Shown: in pieces, positions 1 through 5,932 of the stretch | How positions within the stretch are numbered: position 1 is the first letter of the stretch | How the letters are laid out: every line of letters starts with the position of its first letter | DNA from: an uncultured Desulfotignum sp. | GTDB lineage: Bacteria > Desulfobacterota > Desulfobacteria > Desulfobacterales > Desulfobacteraceae | Length of the DNA: 7,047 nucleotides | Direction: 5' to 3' | Assembly: GCA_937951975.1 (NCBI GenBank) | Contig: CALGAJ010000283.1 | Coordinates: 1-7,047 of the forward strand | Program-made: the position numbers and the translations under genes | Notes under the pieces: model-generated | What the model saw: only the letters and a program-made list of their open reading frames with translations | What the model was told of the DNA's origin: nothing | Databases searched by the model: none

Positions 1-1432
1 TGGTGTACAGGGTGACCTGGACCTTGTCCACGATCTTGTTGAAATCCTGGTGGAATTTGGCATGGAGAACCACACCGATGTCCTTGAGGGTGAATCCTTT
101 TTCAATGGCGGCCTTGGAGATCCGCACCCAGGAGATATCCCTCTGTCCGATATGCATGATCCCCTGGATATAGTTGATCAGATGATGGATCTGACGCTCC
201 ATGATGGGTTCAAAGTCATCCTGGAACTCCCTTCCCGCGATCTGGACCAAAATTCCCAGGGGGAAGGTCCCGCCTTCTTTGATGCCGTCGATATCCGGCC
301 CGATGATTTCCACTTTGCCGTCTTCGATCTTGTTCATGTCGGCCATTTTCACCAGCTCGGTGCACTGGGTCTTGCCGCCGCCGCACTGGGCATACAGATC
401 GGCCCCGCGGACCCGCTCACCTTCGTAGGCCGGGCCGAATGCGCAGGGAATATCGATTTCAGATACCTGAACCTTGAGCCCTCTGACTTCCACGGATCTC
501 TGGACCATGTCTTCGTGGGCCACCGGGGCCACCACATGCTCGTAAGTACAGATACCCGTGGGCAGGATTTCCGGAATTTCCGTATCCGCCAGGGTCGGGA
601 AACCCCAGTTGACACAACCGGCCGCGGCCACGCCCCATTCGGTGCCCACATCACCCAACGCGTTGACAAAAGCAAAGATCCGGTCTTTGTTGTATTTCAG
701 GATCTTTTTGTAATCACCGGGCTGGACCCCGCCGAATGCCATGGCCGCTCTGTTGGCAAACCCCAGGGCAAATACGGCTGAAGAAATATCCGGGCCAAAC
801 GGAACGATACGGGTGTTCCATCCGATCTGCATATCCGCATCCAGGCATTGCTGGATCAGGGTTTTGCCATTGTGATTGGCTGCACAGAAAATATACAGAG
901 ACCGTTTCTGGTAGTCTTCCACGATCATTTTGGCGATTTCTTTGTTGGGGGCGGCACCCACTATGGCTGCAAAACCCGGGGCCGACCCGTCCACAAACTC
1001 TACACCGCGTTTTCTCAAAATGGTATCATCGGCCGCTCCCACCCAGATTTTACCGTTTTCAATGTCCGGGTCTTCCTGGGCAATATAGAAATCGGGGTCA
1101 CTGAGATAACGCAGGGCTTCTTTGACTTCATAGGAGATGATACCGGCCATACCCGCATCCAGAAGAGGACCCAGGTACGGGAGCCAGTTTTTCAGCTTGA
1201 TATGGGGGGGCAGCAATTTTCTGGCAAATGCCATGGGTTTTTTCAGATCTTCCAGCGTTTCACATTTCAACCCGGTCAAAGAGTAAATGACCGGCAGATA
1301 ATAAGCGGTGTTGGGAAATCCGATCTGGGTACTGGCGTCATAGGTCTGAAGGGCTTTTTCCAGCTCACCTTCCACCTGCGCAACTACTTTGTAACCGCCC
1401 TGAATGGCAGCAAATGCGATTAATTTAGACAT
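1..1432 (-). CDS. acsB: Acetyl-CoA synthase subunit AcsB of CODH/ACS (3'-truncated by window edge)
   Basis: AcsB joins a methyl group from the corrinoid protein, CO from CODH and CoA into acetyl-CoA at the nickel A-cluster, or cleaves acetyl-CoA in reverse; it acts in the cytoplasm. The frame opens with ATG at 1432 (MSKLIAFAAI) and stays open for 477 codons to the left edge. A Shine-Dalgarno AAGGAGG (1450-1444) lies 11 nt upstream. Family motifs are FPNTAYYLPVI (39-49), EALRYL (105-110), FGGVQPG (233-239), FGPAYEGE (332-339), IIGPDID (376-382), PLGIL (391-395) and GQRDISWVRISK (429-440). From memory of the Moorella enzyme (about 729 aa), the visible part covers the CODH-contacting N-terminal domain and the middle domain. 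It ends shortly before the A-cluster cysteines, so those ligands cannot be judged. It is the third gene of a run after acsD and acsA, 63 nt behind acsA. Family assignment is near certain. Confidence 0.96.
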   Translation of the reverse strand, partial: MSKLIAFAAIQGGYKVVAQVEGELEKALQTYDASTQIGFPNTAYYLPVIYSLTGLKCETLEDLKKPMAFARKLLPPHIKLKNWLPYLGPLLDAGMAGIISYEVKEALRYLSDPDFYIAQEDPDIENGKIWVGAADDTILRKRGVEFVDGSAPGFAAIVGAAPNKEIAKMIVEDYQKRSLYIFCAANHNGKTLIQQCLDADMQIGWNTRIVPFGPDISSAVFALGFANRAAMAFGGVQPGDYKKILKYNKDRIFAFVNALGDVGTEWGVAAAGCVNWGFPTLADTEIPEILPTGICTYEHVVAPVAHEDMVQRSVEVRGLKVQVSEIDIPCAFGPAYEGERVRGADLYAQCGGGKTQCTELVKMADMNKIEDGKVEIIGPDIDGIKEGGTFPLGILVQIAGREFQDDFEPIMERQIHHLINYIQGIMHIGQRDISWVRISKAAIEKGFTLKDIGVVLHAKFHQDFNKIVDKVQVTLYT

Positions 1433-1495
1433 ATGTTTTCTTTCCTCCTTCGTTGAGGATTTATTGTAATTCTGAGTTCAGTTTTCTCAAATTTC

Positions 1496-3523
1496 CTAGG
1501 CTTCCAGTTTCTGACGGTCGGCCATATCCATGAGTACCCGTTCTCTGGCTTTGTCAATACCCAGTGCTTTTCTCTTTTTGTCGATATGGGCGATCATCAT
1601 CTGGGCATGCTTGATGGGATCCGATTCCACATCCCACATACCACCATAGATATTTTCCAGATCCTTGGAGATGTAATCATGGAAGACCGGTGCACCGGAG
1701 GTGGGCAAATACCCGCCGAATACCGTGTAAACACCGGAAGTGACAAAATACTGGCCGATGGAAATGGCTTTTTCACTCATCCATTCGGGCGCAGATCCAG
1801 CAACCGGCAGATCAGACAGATCGTTGCCGAGTCCGCCGGCCTTGACCACTTCGGTGGCGGCAAGAAGTATCCGGGAGTTGTCCACACAGGAACCCAGGTG
1901 AAGCACCGGTGGAATACCCACGGTTTCACAGATTTCAGCCAGACCCGGACCACAGTAAACCTGTGCCGCTTCAGGGGTGAGCAGGCCGTGGATGGCGGCG
2001 GTGATGCCGTCGCAGCCGGTGGTAAGAACCAGAACATCGTTTTTGATCAGCTCTTTCAATACTTTGACATGCATTTCATTGTGACGGGAGCGGGCGTTGT
2101 TGCAGCCCACCACACCGGCCACGCCGCGAATCCGGCCGTTGATGATGTTGTCGTTGAGGGTGTAGTAGGTGCCTCTGAAAGTGCCTCCCAGATGATACTG
2201 GATCGATTCCACACCGAATCCGGCGATCTGGGTGGCTTTGTGCCGGGGAATCATGATGTCTGATCCCCGGTTCGTGAAGTTGTCAATGGCCATTTTCACG
2301 ATGCGTTTGGCATCTTCCAATGCGTAATGTTCATTGAATTCGATATGAACGACATTTTCCTGCTCCATCCGGGCAATGGGATGTGTGGTGATCAGTTTGG
2401 TATGAAAACATTTGGCCACATTGGCCAGGTTCTGCATCACACACTGGATGTCTACCACCATGGCATCACAGGCCCCGGTGATGATCGCCAGTTCCTGCTG
2501 AAGGAAGTTGCCCGCCGTGGGGACCCCGTGCCGCTGGAGCATTTCATTGGCTGTACAGCAGATACCGCCCAGCTGGATGCCGGCCGCGCCTTTTTCCTTG
2601 GCGTAATTGAGCATTTCCTCGGACTGGGCCACAGCCACGATGACTTCGGAAAGGACCGGTTCATGGCCATGGATGATGATGTTGACATGGTCCTTTTTCA
2701 TGATGCCCAGATTGGCTTCGGACTGCAGCGGGGTGGGGGTGCCGAACAGTACGTCCTGAAGATCCGTGGCCAGCATGGAACCGCCCCAGCCGTCTGCGAG
2801 AGAACAGCGGGTGCATTGTTTGATCAGGTTTTTGTAATCCTGGTCCACACCCATGTGAGTGCGGTGCATGATTTCAACGATTTCTCTGTCAATGTTTCTG
2901 GGTTTGACGCCCTGCTTTTCCCACTTGTCCTGAAGCGGCTGAGGTGCGCGTTTGAGATACAGCAGTTCGCCGTCTGCCTTGCCCCATTCATTCAGGGCCA
3001 CTTCCGCCACTTCCAGGGCGATTTCATCAATATCTCTGTCTTTGGTTTCTCCATCCTCTTCCACTGTGACCGCAACGCCCAGATGGGGCGCAATGGCCAG
3101 CAGTTTCTGGGTATCCTTGATCTTATATGCATCGGTTTCCTTTTTGGCGGCGGACATGAATACTTCCGCCACACACCGGCCATGGTCGGAGTGGGCTGCT
3201 GCGCCGCCAGCCACCATTCTGGCAAAGTTTCTGGCCGCAATGGTGTTGGGTGTGGCGCCGCACAGGCCTTTGCGTGTGTCTTCGCCTTCGATGCCGCTTT
3301 TGGGTAATGGAAGCCGGCAGGGACCCATGGCGCAGTTTTTACAGCAGATGCCCTGGATACCGATGTTGCAGGGCTTCATGGTCACAGCCCGGTCAAAAAT
3401 GGTCTCAACCTCCAATTTGTGGGAGCGCTCGATCATTTCCTGGGTGGACACTTCATATGATGCTTCAATGGGATCAGCCAGTTTGGGTTCTTTGGCTGCT
3501 TTTGCTTTTTTTACTTCTGCCAT
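1496..3523 (-). CDS. acsA: Anaerobic Ni-Fe carbon monoxide dehydrogenase, catalytic subunit of CODH/ACS
   Basis: This enzyme interconverts CO and CO2 at the Ni-Fe-S C-cluster and passes CO to AcsB. The 675 residues match the usual length of the ACS-associated CODH (about 674 in Moorella, from memory). By comparison with characterised CODHs, the D-cluster cysteines are C52 and C60, and the B-cluster cysteines are C61, C64, C69 and C88. The C-cluster ligands are H287 (in HGHEP), C323 (second Cys of GICC), C361 (DIQC), C474 (VGCNN), C504 (TTGCDG) and C546 (GSCVDNS). The acid-base histidine region HSDHGR (111-116) and catalytic lysine K585 (SEKAISIG) are also present, so it should be active. The gap C69 to C88 is about five residues longer than in the enzymes I recall. 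The N-terminus is Lys/Ala-rich. ATG at 3523 follows GAGGAGGA with a 7-nt spacer. It lies between acsD and acsB in the same direction. The gene is also called cooS. Confidence 0.98.
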   Translation of the reverse strand: MAEVKKAKAAKEPKLADPIEASYEVSTQEMIERSHKLEVETIFDRAVTMKPCNIGIQGICCKNCAMGPCRLPLPKSGIEGEDTRKGLCGATPNTIAARNFARMVAGGAAAHSDHGRCVAEVFMSAAKKETDAYKIKDTQKLLAIAPHLGVAVTVEEDGETKDRDIDEIALEVAEVALNEWGKADGELLYLKRAPQPLQDKWEKQGVKPRNIDREIVEIMHRTHMGVDQDYKNLIKQCTRCSLADGWGGSMLATDLQDVLFGTPTPLQSEANLGIMKKDHVNIIIHGHEPVLSEVIVAVAQSEEMLNYAKEKGAAGIQLGGICCTANEMLQRHGVPTAGNFLQQELAIITGACDAMVVDIQCVMQNLANVAKCFHTKLITTHPIARMEQENVVHIEFNEHYALEDAKRIVKMAIDNFTNRGSDIMIPRHKATQIAGFGVESIQYHLGGTFRGTYYTLNDNIINGRIRGVAGVVGCNNARSRHNEMHVKVLKELIKNDVLVLTTGCDGITAAIHGLLTPEAAQVYCGPGLAEICETVGIPPVLHLGSCVDNSRILLAATEVVKAGGLGNDLSDLPVAGSAPEWMSEKAISIGQYFVTSGVYTVFGGYLPTSGAPVFHDYISKDLENIYGGMWDVESDPIKHAQMMIAHIDKKRKALGIDKARERVLMDMADRQKLEA

Positions 3524-3565
3524 CAGAGGTTCCTCCTCTTATTATTTTTTTCAAAATATGATTAA

Positions 3566-3597
3566 GGTGATTTTGTTCCTTGGGATCCAAAATCACC
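3566..3597 (-). promoter_or_regulatory. Intercistronic hairpin between acsD and acsA
   Basis: GGTGATTTTG (3566-3575) and CAAAATCACC (3588-3597) are perfect 10-bp inverted repeats around a 12-nt loop. They sit 16 nt after the acsD stop codon and before the acsA ribosome binding site. No T-run follows the stem on the minus strand, so a full terminator is unlikely. An mRNA-stabilising or processing hairpin that sets different levels of acsD and acsA is a reasonable inference. Confidence 0.5.
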
Positions 3598-3612
3598 GTT
3601 GCTTTAAAGAAT

Positions 3613-5169
3613 TTAGCGCCGGTGAATCCAGTTCAGGTTTTCAACGATGTTCACAAGCATGTCTTTTTGTACTTTGGCGGCCGTCATTGTCACGGATTTT
3701 TTGGGTCCGGGTGCAGCTTTGTGTTTGGCCATTTCAGCGGCCCGTTTATCTCTGATGGCCTGTTCTTCAGCTTCCCGTTTGGCAGCGGCATCTTTCAACG
3801 CTTTTTTCTCAGCCTCATCCTTTGCCTTTGCATCGGCTTCGGCCTTGGCTTTTGCATCAGCTTCCGCTTTGGCTTTGGCTTCAGCATCTGCCTTTGCCTT
3901 TGCTTCGGCATCGGCTTTGGCCTTGGCTTCAGCTTCGGCCTTGGCTTTGGCTTCCGCCGCCGGATCCGGAGCGGCTGCCGCGGGTTCAGGTTTTGCTTCC
4001 GCAGCCGGGGCCGGTTTTGCTTCCGCAGCCGGGGCGGGGTTGGCTTCCGTTTTGGCGGCTGCAGCAGGCTTGGGTGCTTCTTTTTTCTCAGGCGCCGCTT
4101 TTTTGGCCGGCGCTTTCTTTTCTTCTTCAGCAATGGTCAGGTCCGGCTCCGGTGACAGGGCGGCAAAATCGATCTCCACATCATCCAGCTGTTTGGTGAC
4201 AGGGCCGATGTCTTTGGCGGAGCCGCCGGCATATGACAGATCGATGAACGCTTTGACCAGTTTGATGGATTCCGGATGGCGCATGATCAGAATGCTGGAG
4301 CCGGACATGAGATAAGACACCGCACCCACGGCTTCCATGAGAATGGCCCGGCGTTCCGGATCGCCCAGTTCAGGGGCTTCATCCACCGGCTGCTTGGCTT
4401 CCTTGCATTTCCAGACCTCGTTGCCCAGGTTGTTGATCATGGGGTTTTGCAGCTTGTCATCCCCCTGGGTCATGGCGGCCTGGGTCAGACGTTCCATCAC
4501 GGAATAGGTGTATTCCAGGCCGTAGCCCAGGCCACCGGTGGTGGGATCCACAATGACCTTGTCCAGGGAAACACCTAAGTTTTCCAGCAGGATGTTCACC
4601 TGTTTTGCCAGGTTGACGTCAATGGGAGAAGAGGAAATAATGGTGTGTCCATATCCCATGGCGGCGGCCCCGATCGTTTTGTGGTTTTTTTCCTCCACCG
4701 GCCCCAGAACCAGATTGTGCCCATCACACACCTCACTGATTTTTTTGAGGACATCCGAATCTTTAGCAGGTACGGCACATCCCCAGACGATCAGGGGGAC
4801 ATTGATGGCTTCGCTGACTTTTTTGACGGTCTGGGCCGCATCTTCCGGGCTGACATCCTTATCATTGGGATCCGTGCTTTTGAGCTGGAGTACAATGGCC
4901 TGTGCGTTGTATTCATCCACGCATTTTTTGGCCCAGGCCACAGGATCATTCAAGACATCTTTGAAAGGTGCCTTGGCGGCTTCCGGCCAGTCTTCGGGTT
5001 CCATGTCCCAGATTTCCATGGCAATGATGGGTTTGTTGGGCATATCCCCCTCGAACTGATAAAAAGGATAACTGGTCTGGCCGCCGACCGTCAGTGCACC
5101 ATCACCTTTTCCAATGGTGATGTTTTTAATGGCGCCGGCATAGGTTTCTTTGGTTATTTCGAATCCCAC
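3613..5169 (-). CDS. acsD: Corrinoid iron-sulfur protein small subunit AcsD with a long C-terminal extension
   Basis: AcsD pairs with AcsC (not in the window) to form the corrinoid iron-sulfur protein, which carries the methyl group between methyltetrahydrofolate and the ACS A-cluster. The protein has 518 residues against about 320 for the Moorella subunit (from memory). Residues 1-345 look like the TIM-barrel core: SYPFYQFEGDMPNKP (33-47), LVLGPVEEKNHKTIG (153-167), DPTTGGLGYGLEYTYSVMER (208-227) and the segment around RHPESIKLVKAFIDL (297-311). An extra region follows: a charged, Pro/Ala-rich stretch (346-404), six Ala/Lys/Glu octads (405-452), a charged helical stretch (453-485) and an amphipathic tail (about 490-518, ending NLNWIHRR). 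The start is GTG, set by AGGAGG five nt upstream; the first in-frame ATG is at residue 43, inside the core. It is first in the run acsD-acsA-acsB. The frame is uninterrupted through the extension. Core function is near certain; the role of the extension is unknown. Confidence 0.95.
   Translation of the reverse strand: MGFEITKETYAGAIKNITIGKGDGALTVGGQTSYPFYQFEGDMPNKPIIAMEIWDMEPEDWPEAAKAPFKDVLNDPVAWAKKCVDEYNAQAIVLQLKSTDPNDKDVSPEDAAQTVKKVSEAINVPLIVWGCAVPAKDSDVLKKISEVCDGHNLVLGPVEEKNHKTIGAAAMGYGHTIISSSPIDVNLAKQVNILLENLGVSLDKVIVDPTTGGLGYGLEYTYSVMERLTQAAMTQGDDKLQNPMINNLGNEVWKCKEAKQPVDEAPELGDPERRAILMEAVGAVSYLMSGSSILIMRHPESIKLVKAFIDLSYAGGSAKDIGPVTKQLDDVEIDFAALSPEPDLTIAEEEKKAPAKKAAPEKKEAPKPAAAAKTEANPAPAAEAKPAPAAEAKPEPAAAAPDPAAEAKAKAEAEAKAKADAEAKAKADAEAKAKAEADAKAKAEADAKAKDEAEKKALKDAAAKREAEEQAIRDKRAAEMAKHKAAPGPKKSVTMTAAKVQKDMLVNIVENLNWIHRR
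3814..3957 (-). repeat. Six degenerate 24-nt repeats encoding Ala/Lys/Glu octads in AcsD
   Basis: Residues 405-452 of AcsD are six successive octads: AEAKAKAE, AEAKAKAD (twice), AEAKAKAE, ADAKAKAE and ADAKAKDE. Acidic and lysine residues recur at i and i+4, which favours a long, solvent-exposed single alpha helix, similar in composition to the TolA stalk. The copies differ at synonymous positions, so the array is not a fresh duplication. Confidence 0.85.
3989..4034 (-). repeat. Tandem 24-nt repeat encoding the Pro/Ala linker of AcsD
   Basis: A 22-nt block starts at 3989 and again, identically, at 4013, a period of 24 nt. In the protein this gives the octads NPAPAAEA, KPAPAAEA and KPEPAAAA (residues 377-400). 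The sequence is typical of flexible linkers such as those of 2-oxoacid dehydrogenase E2 proteins. The near identity of the two copies suggests recent duplication. Confidence 0.8.
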
Positions 5170-5180
5170 GTTTACCTCCT
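5170..5180 (-). promoter_or_regulatory. Ribosome binding site that fixes the GTG start of acsD
   Basis: On the minus strand AGGAGG (5180-5175) is followed by the 5-nt spacer TAAAC and then GTG (5169-5167). The match to the 16S anti-Shine-Dalgarno is perfect and the spacing is suitable. No in-frame ATG occurs before residue 43, which is already inside the conserved core, so GTG is the supported start. Confidence 0.85.
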
Positions 5181-5261
5181 AATGTTTAAAGATGGTTATG
5201 AGTTGGAAGGAATTAAGGTTGAAACGGTGTGACAATATGTGAAATGGATACAGGAGAATGA

Positions 5262-5278
5262 AAGTGACAATTTCACTT
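5262..5278. promoter_or_regulatory. Short palindrome in the acsD leader, possible operator
   Basis: AAGTGA-CAATT-TCACTT forms a perfect 6-bp inverted repeat with a 5-nt centre. The octamer GTGACAAT at 5264-5271 also occurs 35 nt away at 5229-5236 in the same orientation. The shape recalls a regulator half-site pair, but the centre is one base short of the classical CRP spacing (GTGA-N6-TCAC). It lies downstream of the candidate promoter, so binding there would be expected to repress, or the RNA could form a small hairpin. Confidence 0.3.
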
Positions 5279-5359
5279 GACCCGCAGTTGATTTTGCATT
5301 GTCTTTCCATTCACCAGACCCCATGTTACATGGTTTGTAATATCGATAACAGCATATGA

Positions 5360-5386
5360 TTTATAATTTGTACCCTTTTTTGTCAA
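5360..5386 (-). promoter_or_regulatory. Candidate sigma-70-type promoter for the acs operon
   Basis: Read on the minus strand there is a perfect -35 TTGACA (5386-5381), a 15-nt spacer and a -10-like TATAAA (5365-5360). The spacer is two bases shorter than optimal. Transcription would start near 5353 and leave a leader of about 185 nt before acsD. It is the best promoter-like match I found upstream of acsD, but it is a pattern match only. Confidence 0.45.
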
Positions 5387-5468
5387 TAGATGAGTGAATT
5401 TATTAAGCGGAAGGTTGATTGTATGAATCAAATTTAATTTCAGACGGTTATAATGGAACCAGACGCGG

Positions 5469-5493
5469 TTAAATCAGATTGAATCGGATTTAA
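5469..5493. promoter_or_regulatory. Near-perfect interrupted palindrome, candidate operator
   Basis: The arms TTAAATCAGATT (5469-5480) and AATCGGATTTAA (5482-5493) are inverted copies around a single central G, with one mismatched pair out of twelve. The site lies 14 nt after a TATAAT hexamer (5449-5454) that lacks a clear -35. It overlaps a second, perfect AT palindrome, ATTTAAT-T-ATTAAAT (5488-5502). Such symmetry fits a dimeric transcription factor, but the regulator is unknown. Confidence 0.35.
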
Positions 5494-5660
5494 TTATTAA
5501 ATAGTATTGTGAAAAAAGCGGATAATTTCAGGCAATAATATCTTAAAAAATTGGGCATTTCACCATTTAATTAGTATTTAATGCGTAAATTTTATATTTT
5601 TTCTCAAAAATATTGATTTTTTCAAGAATTTAAGCGATTGTTAGATCCGGATTTTTGGAA

Positions 5661-5736
5661 GCCCGGTTTTGTGGGATGCCGGATAAAACCGACATGCCCT
5701 GCCGGCAATCCGTTGAAATAACCGCCCGGTTTTTTT
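5661..5736 (+). promoter_or_regulatory. Possible alternative-pairing RNA region ending in a T-run
   Basis: The decamer GCCCGGTTTT occurs twice (5661-5670 and 5724-5733). AAAACCG (5685-5691) between them is complementary to CGGTTTT in either copy, so two exclusive hairpins are possible; the second is followed by T residues to 5736. A further stem, GGATGCCGG (5674-5682) with CCGGCAATCC (5702-5711), has one bulged base and could form with the second hairpin but not easily with the first. The layout resembles an attenuator about 200 nt before fhs, though no upstream promoter is certain. Confidence 0.25.
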
Positions 5737-5743
5737 GCAGTGG

Positions 5744-5769
5744 GCCGCCTGTTTTTAAAAACAGGCGGC
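5744..5769. repeat. Perfect 26-nt palindrome upstream of fhs
   Basis: GCCGCCTGTTTTT (5744-5756) is followed directly by its exact reverse complement (5757-5769). As RNA it would form a strong hairpin on either strand. Neither side has an adjacent U-run, so it is not a standard intrinsic terminator. It could be a regulator site, a structural leader hairpin or a weak bidirectional transcription barrier between the two units. Confidence 0.6.
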
Positions 5770-5875
5770 ATCTCACGAAAACCTGTTGATTTTTTATGTT
5801 AATTTATATAGTTAGTTACACTGACAGGTGCGTAATATTTGCCGGGGTGTGAACGAAAAGCATAACGCTTTGTTT

Positions 5876-5881
5876 TATAAT
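5876..5881 (+). promoter_or_regulatory. Candidate -10 element for fhs
   Basis: A perfect TATAAT lies 51 nt before the fhs ATG and would give a leader of about 45 nt. No good -35 sits 16-18 nt upstream. A small inverted repeat AAAGC-ATAAC-GCTTT (5857-5871) occupies that area instead, which would fit an activator-dependent promoter. A weaker alternative uses TTGATT at 5786-5791 with TAGTTA at 5809-5814. Confidence 0.35.
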
Positions 5882-5932
5882 ATTATTTTATCACCGGCTC
5901 AATCAGAGTCCAATTCAACAAAGGAGTAAATC

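Larger units (their letters stand above)
5181..5920. other. AT-rich divergent spacer between acsD and fhs, no gene seen
   Basis: This stretch separates two divergent transcription units. I see no open frame with both a plausible start signal and a useful length, and no tRNA or rRNA. About 5400-5640 is strongly AT-rich. The heptamer ATTTAAT occurs at 5432-5438, 5488-5494, 5565-5571 and 5576-5582, and once inverted at 5496-5502. About 5640-5770 is more GC-rich and full of inverted repeats. Candidate promoters sit toward both ends. Its length is large for a simple divergent promoter and suggests leader RNAs or several regulator sites. Confidence 0.7.

Noticed and set aside
50..1423. Open plus-strand frames at 50-781 and 848-1423
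   Set aside because: They lie opposite acsB, whose product matches a known family along its whole visible length; they have no recognisable motifs.
1586..3307. Open plus-strand frames at 1586-2263 and 2327-3307
   Set aside because: They are antisense to acsA and arise from its codon bias; no domain or start signal supports them.
3580..4155. Plus-strand frame rich in Phe, Gly, Cys and Arg
   Set aside because: It is the complement of the AcsD repeat array; low complexity keeps the frame open.
5630..5695. Small 21-codon minus-strand frame in the spacer
   Set aside because: It has no convincing ribosome binding site and overlaps the inverted-repeat region; length is within chance expectation.
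5744..5769. Palindrome as an intrinsic terminator
   Set aside because: No U-run follows the stem on either strand and no gene ends nearby.
5738..5770. CCGCCTG near fhs as part of a ZTP (pfl) riboswitch, a class known upstream of folate genes
   Set aside because: The conserved GGGCA continuation and the upstream pseudoknot partner are absent; CCGCCTG is part of the perfect palindrome instead.
5638..5770. Cobalamin riboswitch on the minus strand, suggested by CCCACTGC
   Set aside because: No B12 box or flanking conserved elements are visible, and it lies about 500 nt from acsD.
5826..5842. Sigma-54 promoter at GGTGCGTAATATTTGC
   Set aside because: The GG and GC elements are 12 nt apart rather than the required 10.
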